Assembly (NCBI RefSeq): GCF_001612945.1
Contig: NZ_BDBK01000011.1
Location: forward strand, 62,001-126,000
DNA from: Nocardia inohanensis NBRC 100128
Lineage (GTDB): Bacteria > Actinomycetota > Actinomycetes > Mycobacteriales > Mycobacteriaceae
Direction of reading: 5' to 3'
DNA: 64,000 bases
Shown: in pieces, positions 25,229 through 35,870 of the stretch
Layout: each line of letters starts with the position of its first letter
How positions within the stretch are numbered: the stretch's first letter is position 1
Position numbers and translations under genes: made by a program
The notes under the pieces: model-generated
Databases searched by the model: none
Told to the model about the DNA's origin: nothing
Seen by the model: only the letters and a program-made list of their open reading frames with translations

Positions 25229-25257
25229 AAAGGCCCGGTCCGATGGACCGGGCCTTT
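25229..25257. terminator. Bidirectional terminator between DUF5302 and tmRNA
   Basis: A 13-bp perfect stem (AAAGGCCCGGTCC and complement) with a 3-nt loop, A-rich before and T-rich after, serving two convergent transcripts. Confidence 0.9.
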
Positions 25258-25259
25258 CC

Positions 25260-25632
25260 TGGTGGAGCTGCCGGGAATCGAACCCGGGTCCTCCGCCGCA
25301 TTTTCAGGGCTTCTCCGTGTGCAGTTCGCTATGCCTCTGCTCGGATCTCCCGGTCACGCGAACAAGCCGAGATGACGATCCCAGCCGCTGTTAGGTGTCC
25401 TGTCCGATGCCGCGGCCGCATCGGACAGTAGAGCCCTCTAGCTGATGCCAGGGACCGGGTCGAGGGCGAACCCGGGCTGACAGACACGCTTCGTTGCTTA
25501 GGCAGCGAGAGCGTAGTCGCGCTGATTGGAATCGGCGCTTATAGGGTTGCAGCGACGCTTATACAGTGGTCTCCTGCCTGCACTGACACGCTTCCCCTGA
25601 ATCAACGTACGCAGTCGAAACCGTTCAGCCCC
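25260..25632 (-). ncRNA. ssrA: Transfer-messenger RNA (tmRNA)
   Basis: Rescues ribosomes stalled on broken mRNAs, with SmpB. The 5' end GGGGCTGAACGGTTTCGACT (from 25632) and the 3' T-arm GGTTCGATTCCC, followed by an acceptor strand and encoded CCA ending at 25260, are canonical. The tag frame at 25536-25498 reads ADSNQRDYALAA then TAA, the actinobacterial degradation tag. Length is about 373 nt. smpB lies 90 bp upstream on the same strand. Confidence 0.96.
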
Positions 25633-25721
25633 GAGCTGTTTCATCCGATTCAGATGAACACACCCCGGCTCTCACCAGGGCGCCACACATAGTAACACCG
25701 GTCAAACGCCGGATCATCCCA

Positions 25722-26198
25722 TTAACCGCGCATGCCTTTGATGCGGCGGCCGAGTTCGCGGGTGATCTCACGTTCGGTGGTGCGACGGGCCAGGTCCTGG
25801 CGCTTGTCGTGCTCCTGCTTGCCCTTGGCGAGGGCGAGTTCGACCTTGACCTTGCCGTCGGAGAAGTACATGGACAGCGGGACCAGGGTGAGGCTGGACT
25901 CCTTGGTCTTGCCGACCAGTTTGTCGATCTCGCGCCGGTGCAGCAGCAGTTTGCGGCTGCGGCGCGGGGTGTGGTTGGTCCAGCTGCCGTTGCCGTACTC
26001 CGGGATGTGCAGGCCACGCAGCCAGACTTCACCGTCGTCGATGGTGGCGTAGGCGTCGACGAGCGAGGCCTTGCCTTCGCGCAGGCTCTTCACTTCGGTA
26101 CCGACCAGTGCGACCCCGGCTTCGTAGGTATCCAGAATCGAATACAGATGCCGCGCCTTGCGGTTGGTCGCGATGGCCTTGCGCCCCTTCTCCTTCAT
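25722..26198 (-). CDS. smpB: SsrA-binding protein SmpB
   Basis: tmRNA-binding trans-translation factor of about 158 residues. It has the KGRKAIATNRKARHLYSILDTYEAG start, VGTEVKSLREGKASLVDAY, the HIPEYGNGSWTNHTPRR loop, and the basic C-terminal tail GKQEHDKRQDLARRTTEREITREL that enters the mRNA channel. The homologous N terminus fits ATG 26198 (MKEKGRK); an in-frame ATG at 26210 adds four residues. A GATAAT hexamer just upstream suggests a short or leaderless mRNA. Confidence 0.95.
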   Translation of the reverse strand: MKEKGRKAIATNRKARHLYSILDTYEAGVALVGTEVKSLREGKASLVDAYATIDDGEVWLRGLHIPEYGNGSWTNHTPRRSRKLLLHRREIDKLVGKTKESSLTLVPLSMYFSDGKVKVELALAKGKQEHDKRQDLARRTTEREITRELGRRIKGMRG

Positions 26199-26246
26199 AA
26201 CGGTCAACATTATCGGTCAGGGCCAGCGGTTTATTCCGAGGCCGGG

Positions 26247-26561
26247 TCAGGCGATGATTTTCAGGCCGATCACGCAGGCCACGATGCCGCCGAGCAGCAG
26301 CATCTTCAGAGCTGAGACGGGTTCGGCGCCGGTGGCCATGGCGTAGGCGACGGTGAGGACCGCGCCGGTGCCTACCCAGACCGCGTAGGCGGTGCCGACG
26401 GGCAGGCCGCGCATGGCATAGGCGAGGCCGGCCATGCTGGCGAGCAGGGCGACGCCGAAGACGATCGAGGGGGCGAGGCGGGTGAAGCCTTCGGATTTGC
26501 CGAGGGCGGTGGCCCATACGGCTTCGCAGACGCCCGAGGCGAGCAGAATGATCCAGTACAT
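26247..26561 (-). CDS. gdx: SMR-family guanidinium exporter (Gdx/SugE type)
   Basis: Four-helix small multidrug resistance protein, 104 residues, which works as a dual-topology dimer. The membrane-embedded Glu lies in ASGVCEAVWATALGKSEGF near residue 14, with GLPVGTAYAVWVGTGAV in helix 3. The Gdx subtype exports guanidinium in exchange for protons. That substrate is strongly supported by a guanidine-III riboswitch-like RNA directly upstream (26579-26617). The AGGAGG ribosome site lies just downstream of that RNA. Confidence 0.9.
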   Translation of the reverse strand: MYWIILLASGVCEAVWATALGKSEGFTRLAPSIVFGVALLASMAGLAYAMRGLPVGTAYAVWVGTGAVLTVAYAMATGAEPVSALKMLLLGGIVACVIGLKIIA

Positions 26562-26578
26562 GACGAGCCTCCTGAGAG

Positions 26579-26617
26579 GCCGTCTTGTCGCTGACCGGGT
26601 ACGGCTCCATCGTCCGG
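26579..26617 (-). promoter_or_regulatory. Guanidine-III riboswitch (ykkC-III)
   Basis: On the minus strand the leader begins CCGGACGATGG and continues GCCGTACCCGGTCAGC then GACAAGACGGC, matching from memory the guanidine-III consensus almost base for base. CCGG pairs with CCGG of the ACCCGGTC segment, and GCCGT pairs with ACGGC, giving the two interlocked stems of the class. The structure ends about 6 nt before the AGGAGG of the SMR gene, so ligand binding could change ribosome access. Expected ligand: guanidinium. Confidence 0.88.
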
Positions 26618-26728
26618 GGTTCCAGGGAGGAACCAATTCCACCATGGCAAACGCTCAGCGAGGGTGGCAAATTCCGCGGCGGTGAGCTCGGTCTCCCTCG
26701 GCGAAAAACGTTGCGCGCCAACGAGAAA

Positions 26729-26753
26729 GGCCCCCAACCGAAGTCGAGGGCCG
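26729..26753 (-). terminator. Terminator of the tRNA-Glu gene
   Basis: GGCCC and GGGCC arms around a 14-nt loop, followed on the minus strand by TTTCTCG, about 5 nt after the tRNA 3' end. Confidence 0.6.
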
Positions 26754-26757
26754 TTCT

Positions 26758-26833
26758 TGGTAGTCCCGACGGGATTTGAACCCGCGCTACCGCCTTGAGA
26801 GGGCGGCGTCCTAGGCCGCTAGACGACGGGACC
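26758..26833 (-). tRNA. tRNA-Glu (anticodon CTC)
   Basis: A cloverleaf reads on the minus strand: acceptor GGTCCCG paired with CGGGACT, D arm GTCTAGCGGCCTAGGAC, anticodon stem CCGCC/GGCGG with loop CTCTCAA (anticodon CTC), T arm GCGGGTTCAAATCCCGT, and an encoded CCA. It decodes GAG. Confidence 0.95.
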
Positions 26834-27000
26834 AGGAGCTTTACTGCGATCCGTGGACCGCGGCAGCTCCGAAAGCTTATCGCGGCAGCGCCCTCCGACC
26901 AAATCCGCTGGCTATCGGCACTCCTGGTGGTCGATTACGGCGGGCGCGGCAGCCGCGTGCCCATCGCCGGACGGCACCTCGGGCACCACCCGGCGGTCGG

Positions 27001-29160
<2,160 letters not shown>

Positions 29161-29230
29161 GCCGGCAATCCTACGGACACCGGCAGACACCGATCCAGCC
29201 GTTGCCAACTTCGCGCACCGACACGCCGAA

Positions 29231-30136
29231 TCACTCCCGAACGTAGAAGCGCAATGCCAGATAAGCGGTCAAAGCCGCGAACCCGACACCCACCGGAGTC
29301 ACGATCAAAGCCACGGTCGCGATGTCGTCCCCGGTGATGCGCGGCAGCACCTGATCGTTGAAGAGACTCCCCAGCGCCCGATTGATCACCAGCGGCTGCG
29401 CGACGAACAATCCGCCCACCGCCAGCACCGCACCCGCCAAGGCCGCCAGCACCGCTTCCAGCAGGAACGGCAGCTGCGTGTACCATCGCGTCGCGCCGAC
29501 CAATCGCATGATCGACACCTCGGTCTTGCGCGCCATCGCCGCCACGTGAACCATATTGGCGATCAACAGCAATGCCGCGATGGCCTGCAACGCCGCCAGC
29601 CCGAACGCCGCATTCCGCAGTCCGACAAAGAAACTCACCAGCCGGTCCACGATGTCCATATCGTTCAGCACGGTCATCACGCCGGGCCGCTTGGCGAAGT
29701 CGTCGTAGATGCTCCGGTACTTGGTGACATCGGTGAGCTTCACCCGGAACGAAGCGGGCAGCCCGTCCTTGCTGACCTCGTCGGCGAGCCCCGGCTGATC
29801 CTTGAAGGTGGTCTCCCTGACCTCCTTCACCGCGTCCGCCGAGTTCACGAACTGCACGCTGGCCACATCCGAATGCTTCTTCAGATCCGCCATCAGCGTC
29901 TTGCACGGATCGGCGGTGCAATCCGGGTCCGTGCGCGAGACGTCCTCGTCGAGGTACAGCCGGATCTCCACCCGCTGCACGTAGTAGTCCTCGATCTTGT
30001 CCGCCATGCGCACGGCCAGCAGCCCGCCGCCGAGCATGGTCAGCGATACCGCCGTGGTCAGGATCATGGCGATGGTCATGGTGATGTTGCGGCGCAGGCC
30101 GGTGAAGACCTCGCTGAACAGGAATCCGAAGCGCAT
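29231..30136 (-). CDS. ftsX: Cell division protein FtsX
   Basis: Membrane partner of FtsE that controls peptidoglycan hydrolases outside the cell. The 301-residue protein has a first helix (MTIAMILTTAVSLTMLGGGLL), a large extracellular domain (about 45-170) with two Cys in DPDCTADPCKTL as in mycobacterial FtsX, and three C-terminal helices including LLLIANMVHVAAMARKTEVSIMRLVGA. Its ATG overlaps the FtsE stop (TAATG), showing translational coupling. Confidence 0.95.
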   Translation of the reverse strand: MRFGFLFSEVFTGLRRNITMTIAMILTTAVSLTMLGGGLLAVRMADKIEDYYVQRVEIRLYLDEDVSRTDPDCTADPCKTLMADLKKHSDVASVQFVNSADAVKEVRETTFKDQPGLADEVSKDGLPASFRVKLTDVTKYRSIYDDFAKRPGVMTVLNDMDIVDRLVSFFVGLRNAAFGLAALQAIAALLLIANMVHVAAMARKTEVSIMRLVGATRWYTQLPFLLEAVLAALAGAVLAVGGLFVAQPLVINRALGSLFNDQVLPRITGDDIATVALIVTPVGVGFAALTAYLALRFYVRE

Positions 30137-30825
30137 TACCGGCCCACCCCGTAGACGCCCATCTCCTCGTCGCGGACCAGCCGGCCGCGATCGAGCTCCA
30201 CCACGCGCCGCCGCATGGCATCGACGATGGTGTTGTCGTGGGTGGCCATCACCACCGTGGTGCCGGTGCGGTTGATGCGTTCCAGCAGCGTCATGATGTC
30301 CTGACTGGTCTCGGGATCGAGGTTGCCGGTCGGTTCGTCGGCCAGCAGCACCAGCGGCCGGTTCACGAAAGCCCGTGCCAGCGCGACTCTTTGCTGTTCA
30401 CCACCGGACAGCTCGCTCGGCAGCCGGTCGGCCTTGCCGGAGAGCCCGACCATATCCAGGGCTTCGGGCACCGCGCGATTGATGAAAGACCGGTTCTTAC
30501 CGATCACTTCCAGCGCGAACGCCACGTTCTGCTCCACCGACTTCTGCTGGAGCAGCCGGAAGTCCTGGAACACGCAGCCGATGCGCTGACGCAGCTTCGG
30601 GACTTTGCGGCCCGGTAGCTTGTCGACTCGAAAATCCGCTACCCAGACTTCTCCGGTGGTCGGCTTCTCGTCTTTGAGCAGCAAACGCATGAAGGTCGAC
30701 TTGCCGGAGCCGGACGGTCCGATCACGAAGACGAACTCGCCTTTTCCGATGTCGACGGAGACATTGTCCAGCGCGGGCCGCGTCGAGGTCGGGTACGCCT
30801 TACTGACACTCCGCAGGCTAATCAC
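30136..30825 (-). CDS. ftsE: Cell division ATP-binding protein FtsE
   Basis: Cytoplasmic ABC ATPase driving FtsX, 229 residues. Walker A GPSGSGKS (36-43), signature LSGGEQQR, Walker B VLLADEPTGNLD and the H-loop MATHD are intact. The Q-loop region has GCVFQDFRLL, typical of FtsE. It is coupled to ftsX by a 1-nt stop/start overlap and follows the mscS-small protein-prfB genes on the same strand, as in mycobacteria. Confidence 0.96.
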   Translation of the reverse strand: MISLRSVSKAYPTSTRPALDNVSVDIGKGEFVFVIGPSGSGKSTFMRLLLKDEKPTTGEVWVADFRVDKLPGRKVPKLRQRIGCVFQDFRLLQQKSVEQNVAFALEVIGKNRSFINRAVPEALDMVGLSGKADRLPSELSGGEQQRVALARAFVNRPLVLLADEPTGNLDPETSQDIMTLLERINRTGTTVVMATHDNTIVDAMRRRVVELDRGRLVRDEEMGVYGVGR

Positions 30826-30882
30826 GAGGTCCGAGTGTACCGAGACCTGACCGTTACCCGGCCACGCCGCGCAGACACGCCG

Positions 30883-31050
30883 TTAGCGGGTGGATGGCTC
30901 AGGTGTGCCAGACAGGTGGTTGCTGAGCATGGTGTTCACGATCGGGGTGTAGTTGGTGTGGCTCTGTGTATCGGGCTTGACGAACAGGTACAGCACGAAC
31001 GTGGCGATCCATACGGTGAGCAGGATCGCCGTGGACTTACGTGTTTTCAC
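30883..31050 (-). CDS. Small single-pass membrane protein of the prfB-ftsE locus
   Basis: A 55-residue protein with a basic start (KTRKST), one hydrophobic helix (AILLTVWIATFVLYLFV) and a polar tail ending SGTPEPSTR. GTG 31050 is chosen because GGGAGGG lies 5-6 nt upstream; it overlaps the mscS stop by 14 nt. A short membrane protein sits in the same place in mycobacteria (Rv3103c position, from memory), so conserved position supports it as a real gene. Function unknown. Confidence 0.68.
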   Translation of the reverse strand: MKTRKSTAILLTVWIATFVLYLFVKPDTQSHTNYTPIVNTMLSNHLSGTPEPSTR

Positions 31051-31894
31051 TGAGACCCTCCCGGCGTAGCGCCGCGGCAACTCGCACGCGCAGCTCACGC
31101 CCGACTTCGAACTGTTTGCCCGGCAGTGTCCGGGCGACCATCTTGATATTCATCTGGTTGACGGTGAGATCTTCGACACCCATCACGGTGGGCTCGTCGA
31201 GCAGCAGCGTCTTCAGCTTGCGGTCGGCGAAGGCTTTCGCGCCCACATCGTGCAGGACTTCGTTGACCTTGTTGATGTCGGCGGTCGCGGGGACGGGCAC
31301 GTCGATTGCCGCACGCGCCCAATCCTTCGACAGATTGGTCACTTTCACGATCTGGCCGTTCGGTACGGTGATCACTTCGCCGTCGGCGCTACGCAATGTC
31401 GTGATGCGCAACGTGACGTCCTCGACCGTACCCTCCGCGTCCAGTGCCGAGCCAGTAACTGCGATGCGCACGACATCGCCGTAGCCGTACTGCCTTTCGG
31501 TGATCAGGAAGAATCCCGCGAGGAGATCCTGCACGATGCGCTGGGCGCCGAAACCCAGTGCGGCACCGAGCACGGCGGCCGGCGCGACCAGACCAGTCAG
31601 CTGGAATCCCAAGCGCTGCAACACTTCCAGGCTGACCAGGAAGTACACGATGGAGAGCACCACCCAGGTGACGACCTGGGCCAGCGCATGCCGGTGCTTG
31701 GCCGCCTCCGACCGCACCAGCGAATCGCTGGAGCGGAAGGTGGCGTCGATCTTGCGCGTAATCCGGTCGCGCACAAAGGTTGCGGCGCGGCTGAACAGCA
31801 TCGCACCGACGATCAACAGGACGATCTCGAGTCCGCTGGACCGGACCCAATTACCTATATCGGCTCCGGTGCCGGCGGCGAGAATCGAACTCAT
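31037..31894 (-). CDS. MscS-family small-conductance mechanosensitive channel
   Basis: A 285-residue membrane protein with an N-terminal helix, TM2 (VVTWVVLSIVYFLVSLEVL), the MscS pore helix GLVAPAAVLGAALGFGAQRIVQDLLAGFFLI and a cytoplasmic beta domain with GTVEDVTLRITTLRSADGEVITVPNGQI. These are MscS hallmarks: the Ala/Gly pore packing and the VPNG motif. It lies 6 nt after prfB and overlaps the small membrane protein, so it belongs to the prfB-ftsEX operon. Confidence 0.9.
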   Translation of the reverse strand: MSSILAAGTGADIGNWVRSSGLEIVLLIVGAMLFSRAATFVRDRITRKIDATFRSSDSLVRSEAAKHRHALAQVVTWVVLSIVYFLVSLEVLQRLGFQLTGLVAPAAVLGAALGFGAQRIVQDLLAGFFLITERQYGYGDVVRIAVTGSALDAEGTVEDVTLRITTLRSADGEVITVPNGQIVKVTNLSKDWARAAIDVPVPATADINKVNEVLHDVGAKAFADRKLKTLLLDEPTVMGVEDLTVNQMNIKMVARTLPGKQFEVGRELRVRVAAALRREGLSENT

Positions 31895-31900
31895 AAAGCC

Positions 31901-33025
31901 TTACCCCTGGGTTGTCTGCTGCTCCCGCATACGCCAGCGGATGCCGGACTCGATGAAAGCATCGAGATCGCCGTCGAGCACGGCGGTGGGGTTGTTGACC
32001 TCGTAGGCGGTACGCAGATCCTTGACCATCTGGTAGGGATGCAAGACGTACGAACGCATCTGGTTGCCCCAGCTCGCGCCCTCGTTGGTCTTCAGCGCGT
32101 CCATCTGGGCGCGCTCCTCCTGCCGTTTGCGCTCGAGTAGCTTGGCCTGCAACACCCGCATGGCCGAAATCTTGTTCTGGAGCTGCGATTTCTCGTTCTG
32201 ACAGGTGACGACGATGCCGGTCGGGATGTGGGTCAGTCGGACCGCCGAGTCGGTGGTGTTGACCGACTGCCCACCCGGGCCGGACGAGCGGTACACGTCG
32301 ACACGGACTTCGTTCTCGTTGACGTCGATGTGGTCGGTGGTCTCGACCACGGGCAGCACCTCGACCTCGGCGAAGGAGGTCTGGCGGCGGCCCTGGTTGT
32401 CGAACGGGCTGATGCGCACCAGGCGGTGCGTGCCCATCTCGACCGACAGCGTGCCGTAGGCATAGGGCACCTTGACCGCGAAGGTCGCGGACTTGATGCC
32501 GGCCTCTTCCGCGTAGGAGGTGTCGTAGATCTCGACCGGGTACTTGTGGCGTTCGGCCCAGCGCACGTACATGCGCATGAGCATCTGGGCCCAGTCGGCG
32601 GCGTCCACGCCACCCGCGCCCGAACGAATGTTGACGAGCGCTTCACGCTTGTCGTACTCGCCGGCCAGCAGGGTGCGGACCTCCACGGCCTCGACATCGG
32701 CGTGCAGGGAGGCACGCTCGGCGTCGGCGTCGGCGAGGGCTTGCGTACGCGCGTCGCCCTCTTCACCCTCGGCCAATTCGTACAGCACGGGCAGGTCTTC
32801 CAGCCGCTGCCGCAGGTCCCGTACGCGCCGCAGCTCGCTCTGCGCATGCGAGAGCTCACTGGTCACTTTTTGGGCATGTTCCTGGTCGTTCCAGAGCTCA
32901 GGGTCCGCTGCCTGGTGCTCGAGTTCGTCGATGCGACGAGCCAATTCGTCGATATCGAGCACCGATTCGACCGTCTTCAAGGTCGAGTCGAGTTCGGCAA
33001 GATCAGCGGCGACGTCAGGATGCAC
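31901..33025 (-). CDS. prfB: Peptide chain release factor 2 (RF2)
   Basis: Class I release factor for UGA and UAA, 374 residues. It has the tripeptide anticodon SPF (about 206-208) in RLVRISPFDNQ and the catalytic GGQ loop (about 251-253) in RSSGPGGQSVN. GTG 33025 aligns with the mycobacterial N terminus (HPDVAADLAELDSTL). No internal stop or shifty CUUUGA site is present, so the programmed frameshift that regulates prfB in many bacteria is absent. First gene of the operon leading to ftsEX. Confidence 0.96.
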   Translation of the reverse strand: MHPDVAADLAELDSTLKTVESVLDIDELARRIDELEHQAADPELWNDQEHAQKVTSELSHAQSELRRVRDLRQRLEDLPVLYELAEGEEGDARTQALADADAERASLHADVEAVEVRTLLAGEYDKREALVNIRSGAGGVDAADWAQMLMRMYVRWAERHKYPVEIYDTSYAEEAGIKSATFAVKVPYAYGTLSVEMGTHRLVRISPFDNQGRRQTSFAEVEVLPVVETTDHIDVNENEVRVDVYRSSGPGGQSVNTTDSAVRLTHIPTGIVVTCQNEKSQLQNKISAMRVLQAKLLERKRQEERAQMDALKTNEGASWGNQMRSYVLHPYQMVKDLRTAYEVNNPTAVLDGDLDAFIESGIRWRMREQQTTQG

Positions 33026-33175
33026 GGTGTTCAAGGCTACTAGTCTCCACCGCCTCCCCGAAACTTCGGCGCCCAACCGGGTGCCGTGAACCATTGGCAA
33101 CGCGTGCCGGCGGTCTGGATCCGAGCTAAATTCTGGACGTCCCCGGCGAGTTACCCCGATCCTTACGAAATCAGT

Positions 33176-34033
33176 TCAACCGGCGACAGCGCGCAGGCTC
33201 CCGGGGATACGGCCGTTCAGGCGGTCGAGCGCGGCGGCCGTGGCGTCATCGGCCGGGAGGTAGATCATCACGTGCTGATCGTCGTCCGCGGAGAGTTCGA
33301 GGGTCTCGTAGGCCAGGCGCAGCTCGCCGACGTCCGGGTGACGCACGCGACCGACACCGTTGGTGTCGGGCAGGCCCGGGATGGTCTCCACGCGATGGGT
33401 GAATTCGGGGCCGACCAGGACTGTGAAGTCGTCGATGAGGGCGCGAACCTGCGGGTCGGCGCGCCCGGGCCCCTGCTTCAGCGTCGCTACCACCTTGTCC
33501 GCCTTGTGTTCCCAATCCGGATACGCCGCGCGCGCCCGCGGATCGGACAGCACGAAGCGGGCGTAATTGCCGGGCAGACCGTCGTCGAGGAGTCCGATCG
33601 GACCGAAGAGCCGCTCGTAACCCGCTGTGCAGGCGAGGATTTCGCTGAGCCGGTTCATGAGCGCGGCGGGCGCGGGCTCGAGCTGATCGAGAATCGCCCG
33701 CACCGCCGGACGCACCCGCCGGTTGGGACCCTGGCCGCCCATGCAATTGAAGGTCGGATCCGATGCCTTGCCCAGCCGCAGCAGGTGCACGCGCTGCGCG
33801 GGCGTCATCCGCAGCGCATCGGCGAAGGCGGACAACACCTGTGGCGACGGATTGCGATCCCGGCCCTGCTCGAGCCGCGTCAGATACTCGATGCTGACCC
33901 CGGCGAGCGTGGCCAGCTCCGCGCGGCGCAGTCCGGGCGTGCGACGACGCGCTCCGGCGGGCAGCCCCACCTCGGCGGGCGTGACCGCTTCCCGGCGCGA
34001 TCGTAGGAAGAGTCCCAGCTCGTTATCGCTCAC
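33176..34033 (-). CDS. XRE-family regulator with MmyB-like ligand-binding domain
   Basis: A 285-residue regulator. An N-terminal HTH (about residues 25-60: RRTPGLRRAELATLAGVSIEYLTRLEQGR) is followed by the PAS-like MmyB_LBD with ILACTAGYERLFGP and RVRHPDVGELRLAYETLELSADDDQHVMIYLPA. This type usually controls a divergent oxidoreductase or drug-related gene; here an FMN reductase diverges 156 bp away. GTG 34033 is the probable start; the longer frame reaching 34822 is antisense to the reductase. Confidence 0.86.
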   Translation of the reverse strand: MSDNELGLFLRSRREAVTPAEVGLPAGARRRTPGLRRAELATLAGVSIEYLTRLEQGRDRNPSPQVLSAFADALRMTPAQRVHLLRLGKASDPTFNCMGGQGPNRRVRPAVRAILDQLEPAPAALMNRLSEILACTAGYERLFGPIGLLDDGLPGNYARFVLSDPRARAAYPDWEHKADKVVATLKQGPGRADPQVRALIDDFTVLVGPEFTHRVETIPGLPDTNGVGRVRHPDVGELRLAYETLELSADDDQHVMIYLPADDATAAALDRLNGRIPGSLRAVAG

Positions 34034-34189
34034 CTGTCGAAGGTAGCAAGGCCGGGCAAGCGAAATCGGTTCCCAGGGTATCCCTCTCACTACCACCCTC
34101 GAGATGGTCTCCCTCCGCTTCTTCCGGCGCGGCAATGTTGCTGCCGAGCGGCCGATCCGGTCGCGGCGAACACTCGAAGGAGCAGTCCC

Positions 34190-34783
34190 ATGAGCAACAC
34201 TCTTCGTCTCGCGGTGGTCATCGGCAGCGTCCGCGAGGGGCGTTTCGGTCCGGTGGTGGCGAACTGGGCGGCCGAGCAGGCCCGGCAGCACGGGGCATTC
34301 GAGGTCGACGTCATCGATCTGGCCGATTACCCGCTGCCGCACGCACTGCCCGCGGTCTCGCCGTTGATGGAACCGAATCCGGTGCGCCCGGCGGGCACCG
34401 AGGAGCTGGCGGAGCGGCTGGCGGCGGCCGATGCCTTCATCGTGGTCACCCCGGATATCAACCGGAGTTACCCGGCGTCGCTGAAGACCGCGATCGACTG
34501 GCACTACACGCAGTGGAATCACAAAGCCGTCGGTTTCGTCGGGTACGGCGGCGGTACCGGCGGGATCCTGGCGATGGAGCATCTGCGTCAGGTGCTCGGG
34601 GAGCTGCACGCGCACACCGTGCAGGGTTATGTCGCGTTCCCCAAGTACTTCCTGCTGTTCGACCAGGATGGACAGCCGATCGAACCGTCCGGTCCGGAGG
34701 CGGCGGCGCGCGGCATGCTGGATCAGCTGCACTGGTGGGGCGCCGCGCTGGCCGCCGCCCGCAAGACGCCGGTCCCGGCCTGA
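34190..34783 (+). CDS. NADPH-dependent FMN reductase (flavodoxin-like)
   Basis: A 197-residue flavodoxin-fold reductase. The N-terminal phosphate loop VVIGSVREGRFGPVVANW (about 8-25), VTPDINRSYPASLKTAIDW and the FVGYGGGTGG flavin loop identify the NADPH-dependent FMN reductase family, which reduces quinones, azo dyes, chromate or free FMN. It diverges from the MmyB-like regulator, its probable controller. GGAG precedes the ATG. Confidence 0.87.
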   Translation: MSNTLRLAVVIGSVREGRFGPVVANWAAEQARQHGAFEVDVIDLADYPLPHALPAVSPLMEPNPVRPAGTEELAERLAAADAFIVVTPDINRSYPASLKTAIDWHYTQWNHKAVGFVGYGGGTGGILAMEHLRQVLGELHAHTVQGYVAFPKYFLLFDQDGQPIEPSGPEAAARGMLDQLHWWGAALAAARKTPVPA

Positions 34784-34843
34784 GAACGCCCTGGATGCCC
34801 GGGGTTCGCTGCCGTCACGCAATGTTCACTGACACGCACTAAC

Positions 34844-35638
34844 GTGTCGCAGGTGAGCTCCTACTCCGAAGATCTCGAACTCGCCCTGCGGCTGGCCGAC
34901 GCCGCCGATGTCATTACGCGCGACCGGTTCGGCGCGCTGGATCTGAAGATCGACTCGAAGCCGGATCTGACGCCGGTCTCCGACGCCGACCTGGCGGTGG
35001 AGCGGGAGATCCGGGACATCCTGAAGGGCGAACGCCCTGATGACCTGGTGCTGGGCGAGGAGTTCGGCGGCGATGCCGAATTCACCGGTCGCCAGTGGGT
35101 GATCGATCCGATCGACGGCACCAAGAACTTCGTGCGCGGCGTGCCGGTGTGGGCCTCGCTCATCTCGCTGCTGGAGGACGGCGTGCCGGTGGTGGGCGTG
35201 GTGAGCGCCCCGGCGCTGTCCCGGCGCTGGTGGGCGGCGGCCGGTGCGGGCGCCTTCACCAGCTTCGAAAAGGGTGCGGCCAAACCGATTTCGGTATCGG
35301 CGGTGGCGGAGTTGGGCGCGGCGAGCCTGGCCATCTCCAGCCTGTCGGGGTGGCGGGCCATCGGGCGGCGGGAGAAGCTGCTGGTGCTGACCGACGAGGT
35401 GTGGCGGGTGCGCGGCTACGGCGATTTCTTCGGCTACACGCTGCTGGCCGAGGGCGCGGTGGACATCGCCACCGAACCCGAACTGTCGCTGTGGGATATG
35501 GCGGCGCTCGACATTCTGATCCGCGAGGCCGGCGGCACCTTCACCTCCCTGGACGGCGTGCCCGGACCGCACGGCGGCAGTGCGGTGGCCACCAATTCCC
35601 GGCTACAGGACCAAGTGCTGGCGGCATTGTCCGCCTGA
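34844..35638 (+). CDS. hisN: Histidinol-phosphatase HisN (inositol monophosphatase family)
   Basis: Mg-dependent phosphatase of 264 residues that dephosphorylates histidinol phosphate in histidine synthesis. The first metal site is GEEFGG, and the main motif is WVIDPIDGTKNFVRGVPVWASL (Asp-Pro-Ile-Asp-Gly-Thr); the late site is LSLWDMAALDILIREAGG. It closely resembles my memory of Rv3137. GTG 34844 is used; GTG 34853 is possible. A strong terminator ends the gene, and a micropeptide gene converges on it. Confidence 0.92.
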   Translation: MSQVSSYSEDLELALRLADAADVITRDRFGALDLKIDSKPDLTPVSDADLAVEREIRDILKGERPDDLVLGEEFGGDAEFTGRQWVIDPIDGTKNFVRGVPVWASLISLLEDGVPVVGVVSAPALSRRWWAAAGAGAFTSFEKGAAKPISVSAVAELGAASLAISSLSGWRAIGRREKLLVLTDEVWRVRGYGDFFGYTLLAEGAVDIATEPELSLWDMAALDILIREAGGTFTSLDGVPGPHGGSAVATNSRLQDQVLAALSA

Positions 35639-35671
35639 TCCTGCGGCCTGCCGGTCCGAGCTTCCGGTATA

Positions 35672-35716
35672 ACGAAAGAGCACCCCCCGTCGTACACACG
35701 GGGGGTGCTCTTTCGT
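35672..35716. terminator. Strong bidirectional terminator (hisN and micropeptide)
   Basis: A 19-bp perfect stem (ACGAAAGAGCACCCCCCGT and complement) with a 7-nt loop. It starts 33 nt after hisN and ends 11 nt before the stop codon of the convergent 31-codon ORF. Confidence 0.92.
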
Positions 35717-35727
35717 ATTCGAGCTCG

Positions 35728-35823
35728 TTAGGCCGAGCCGGAGCCTCCACCGGGGCTTCCGATGAGAACACCGACGAGACCACTGAGCAGACTGGTTACC
35801 ACAGAGACGAGTCCTGACAACAT
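35728..35823 (-). CDS. Micropeptide A, hydrophobic, 31 residues
   Basis: A tiny ORF with a strong ribosome site (AAAGGAGG, 7 nt before ATG 35823). The peptide has a hydrophobic amphipathic stretch (LVSVVTSLLSGLVGVLIG) and a Gly/Ser tail ending G-S-A; it has no charged residue at all. It closely matches a second micropeptide at 58286-58354: LVSVVTSLLSG here and ILSVFANLLSA there. It converges on hisN across a shared terminator. An upstream -10-like TATAAC and direct repeats (35871-35900) suggest a regulated promoter. Function unknown: membrane-active peptide, envelope component or toxin are possible. Confidence 0.68.
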   Translation of the reverse strand: MLSGLVSVVTSLLSGLVGVLIGSPGGGSGSA

Positions 35824-35870
35824 GAGCAATCCTCCTTTCGTCTCGCCCAAAAACGTAGTGGCCCTTGACA

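Noticed and set aside
26372..26737. Possible ORF between tRNA-Glu and the SMR gene
   Set aside because: Its first half has a plausible peptide, but the frame runs out of phase into the SMR gene and covers the riboswitch; no ribosome site.
31901..33025. Programmed frameshift in prfB
   Set aside because: The reading frame is continuous and no CTTTGA-type shift site is present, as in other actinobacteria.
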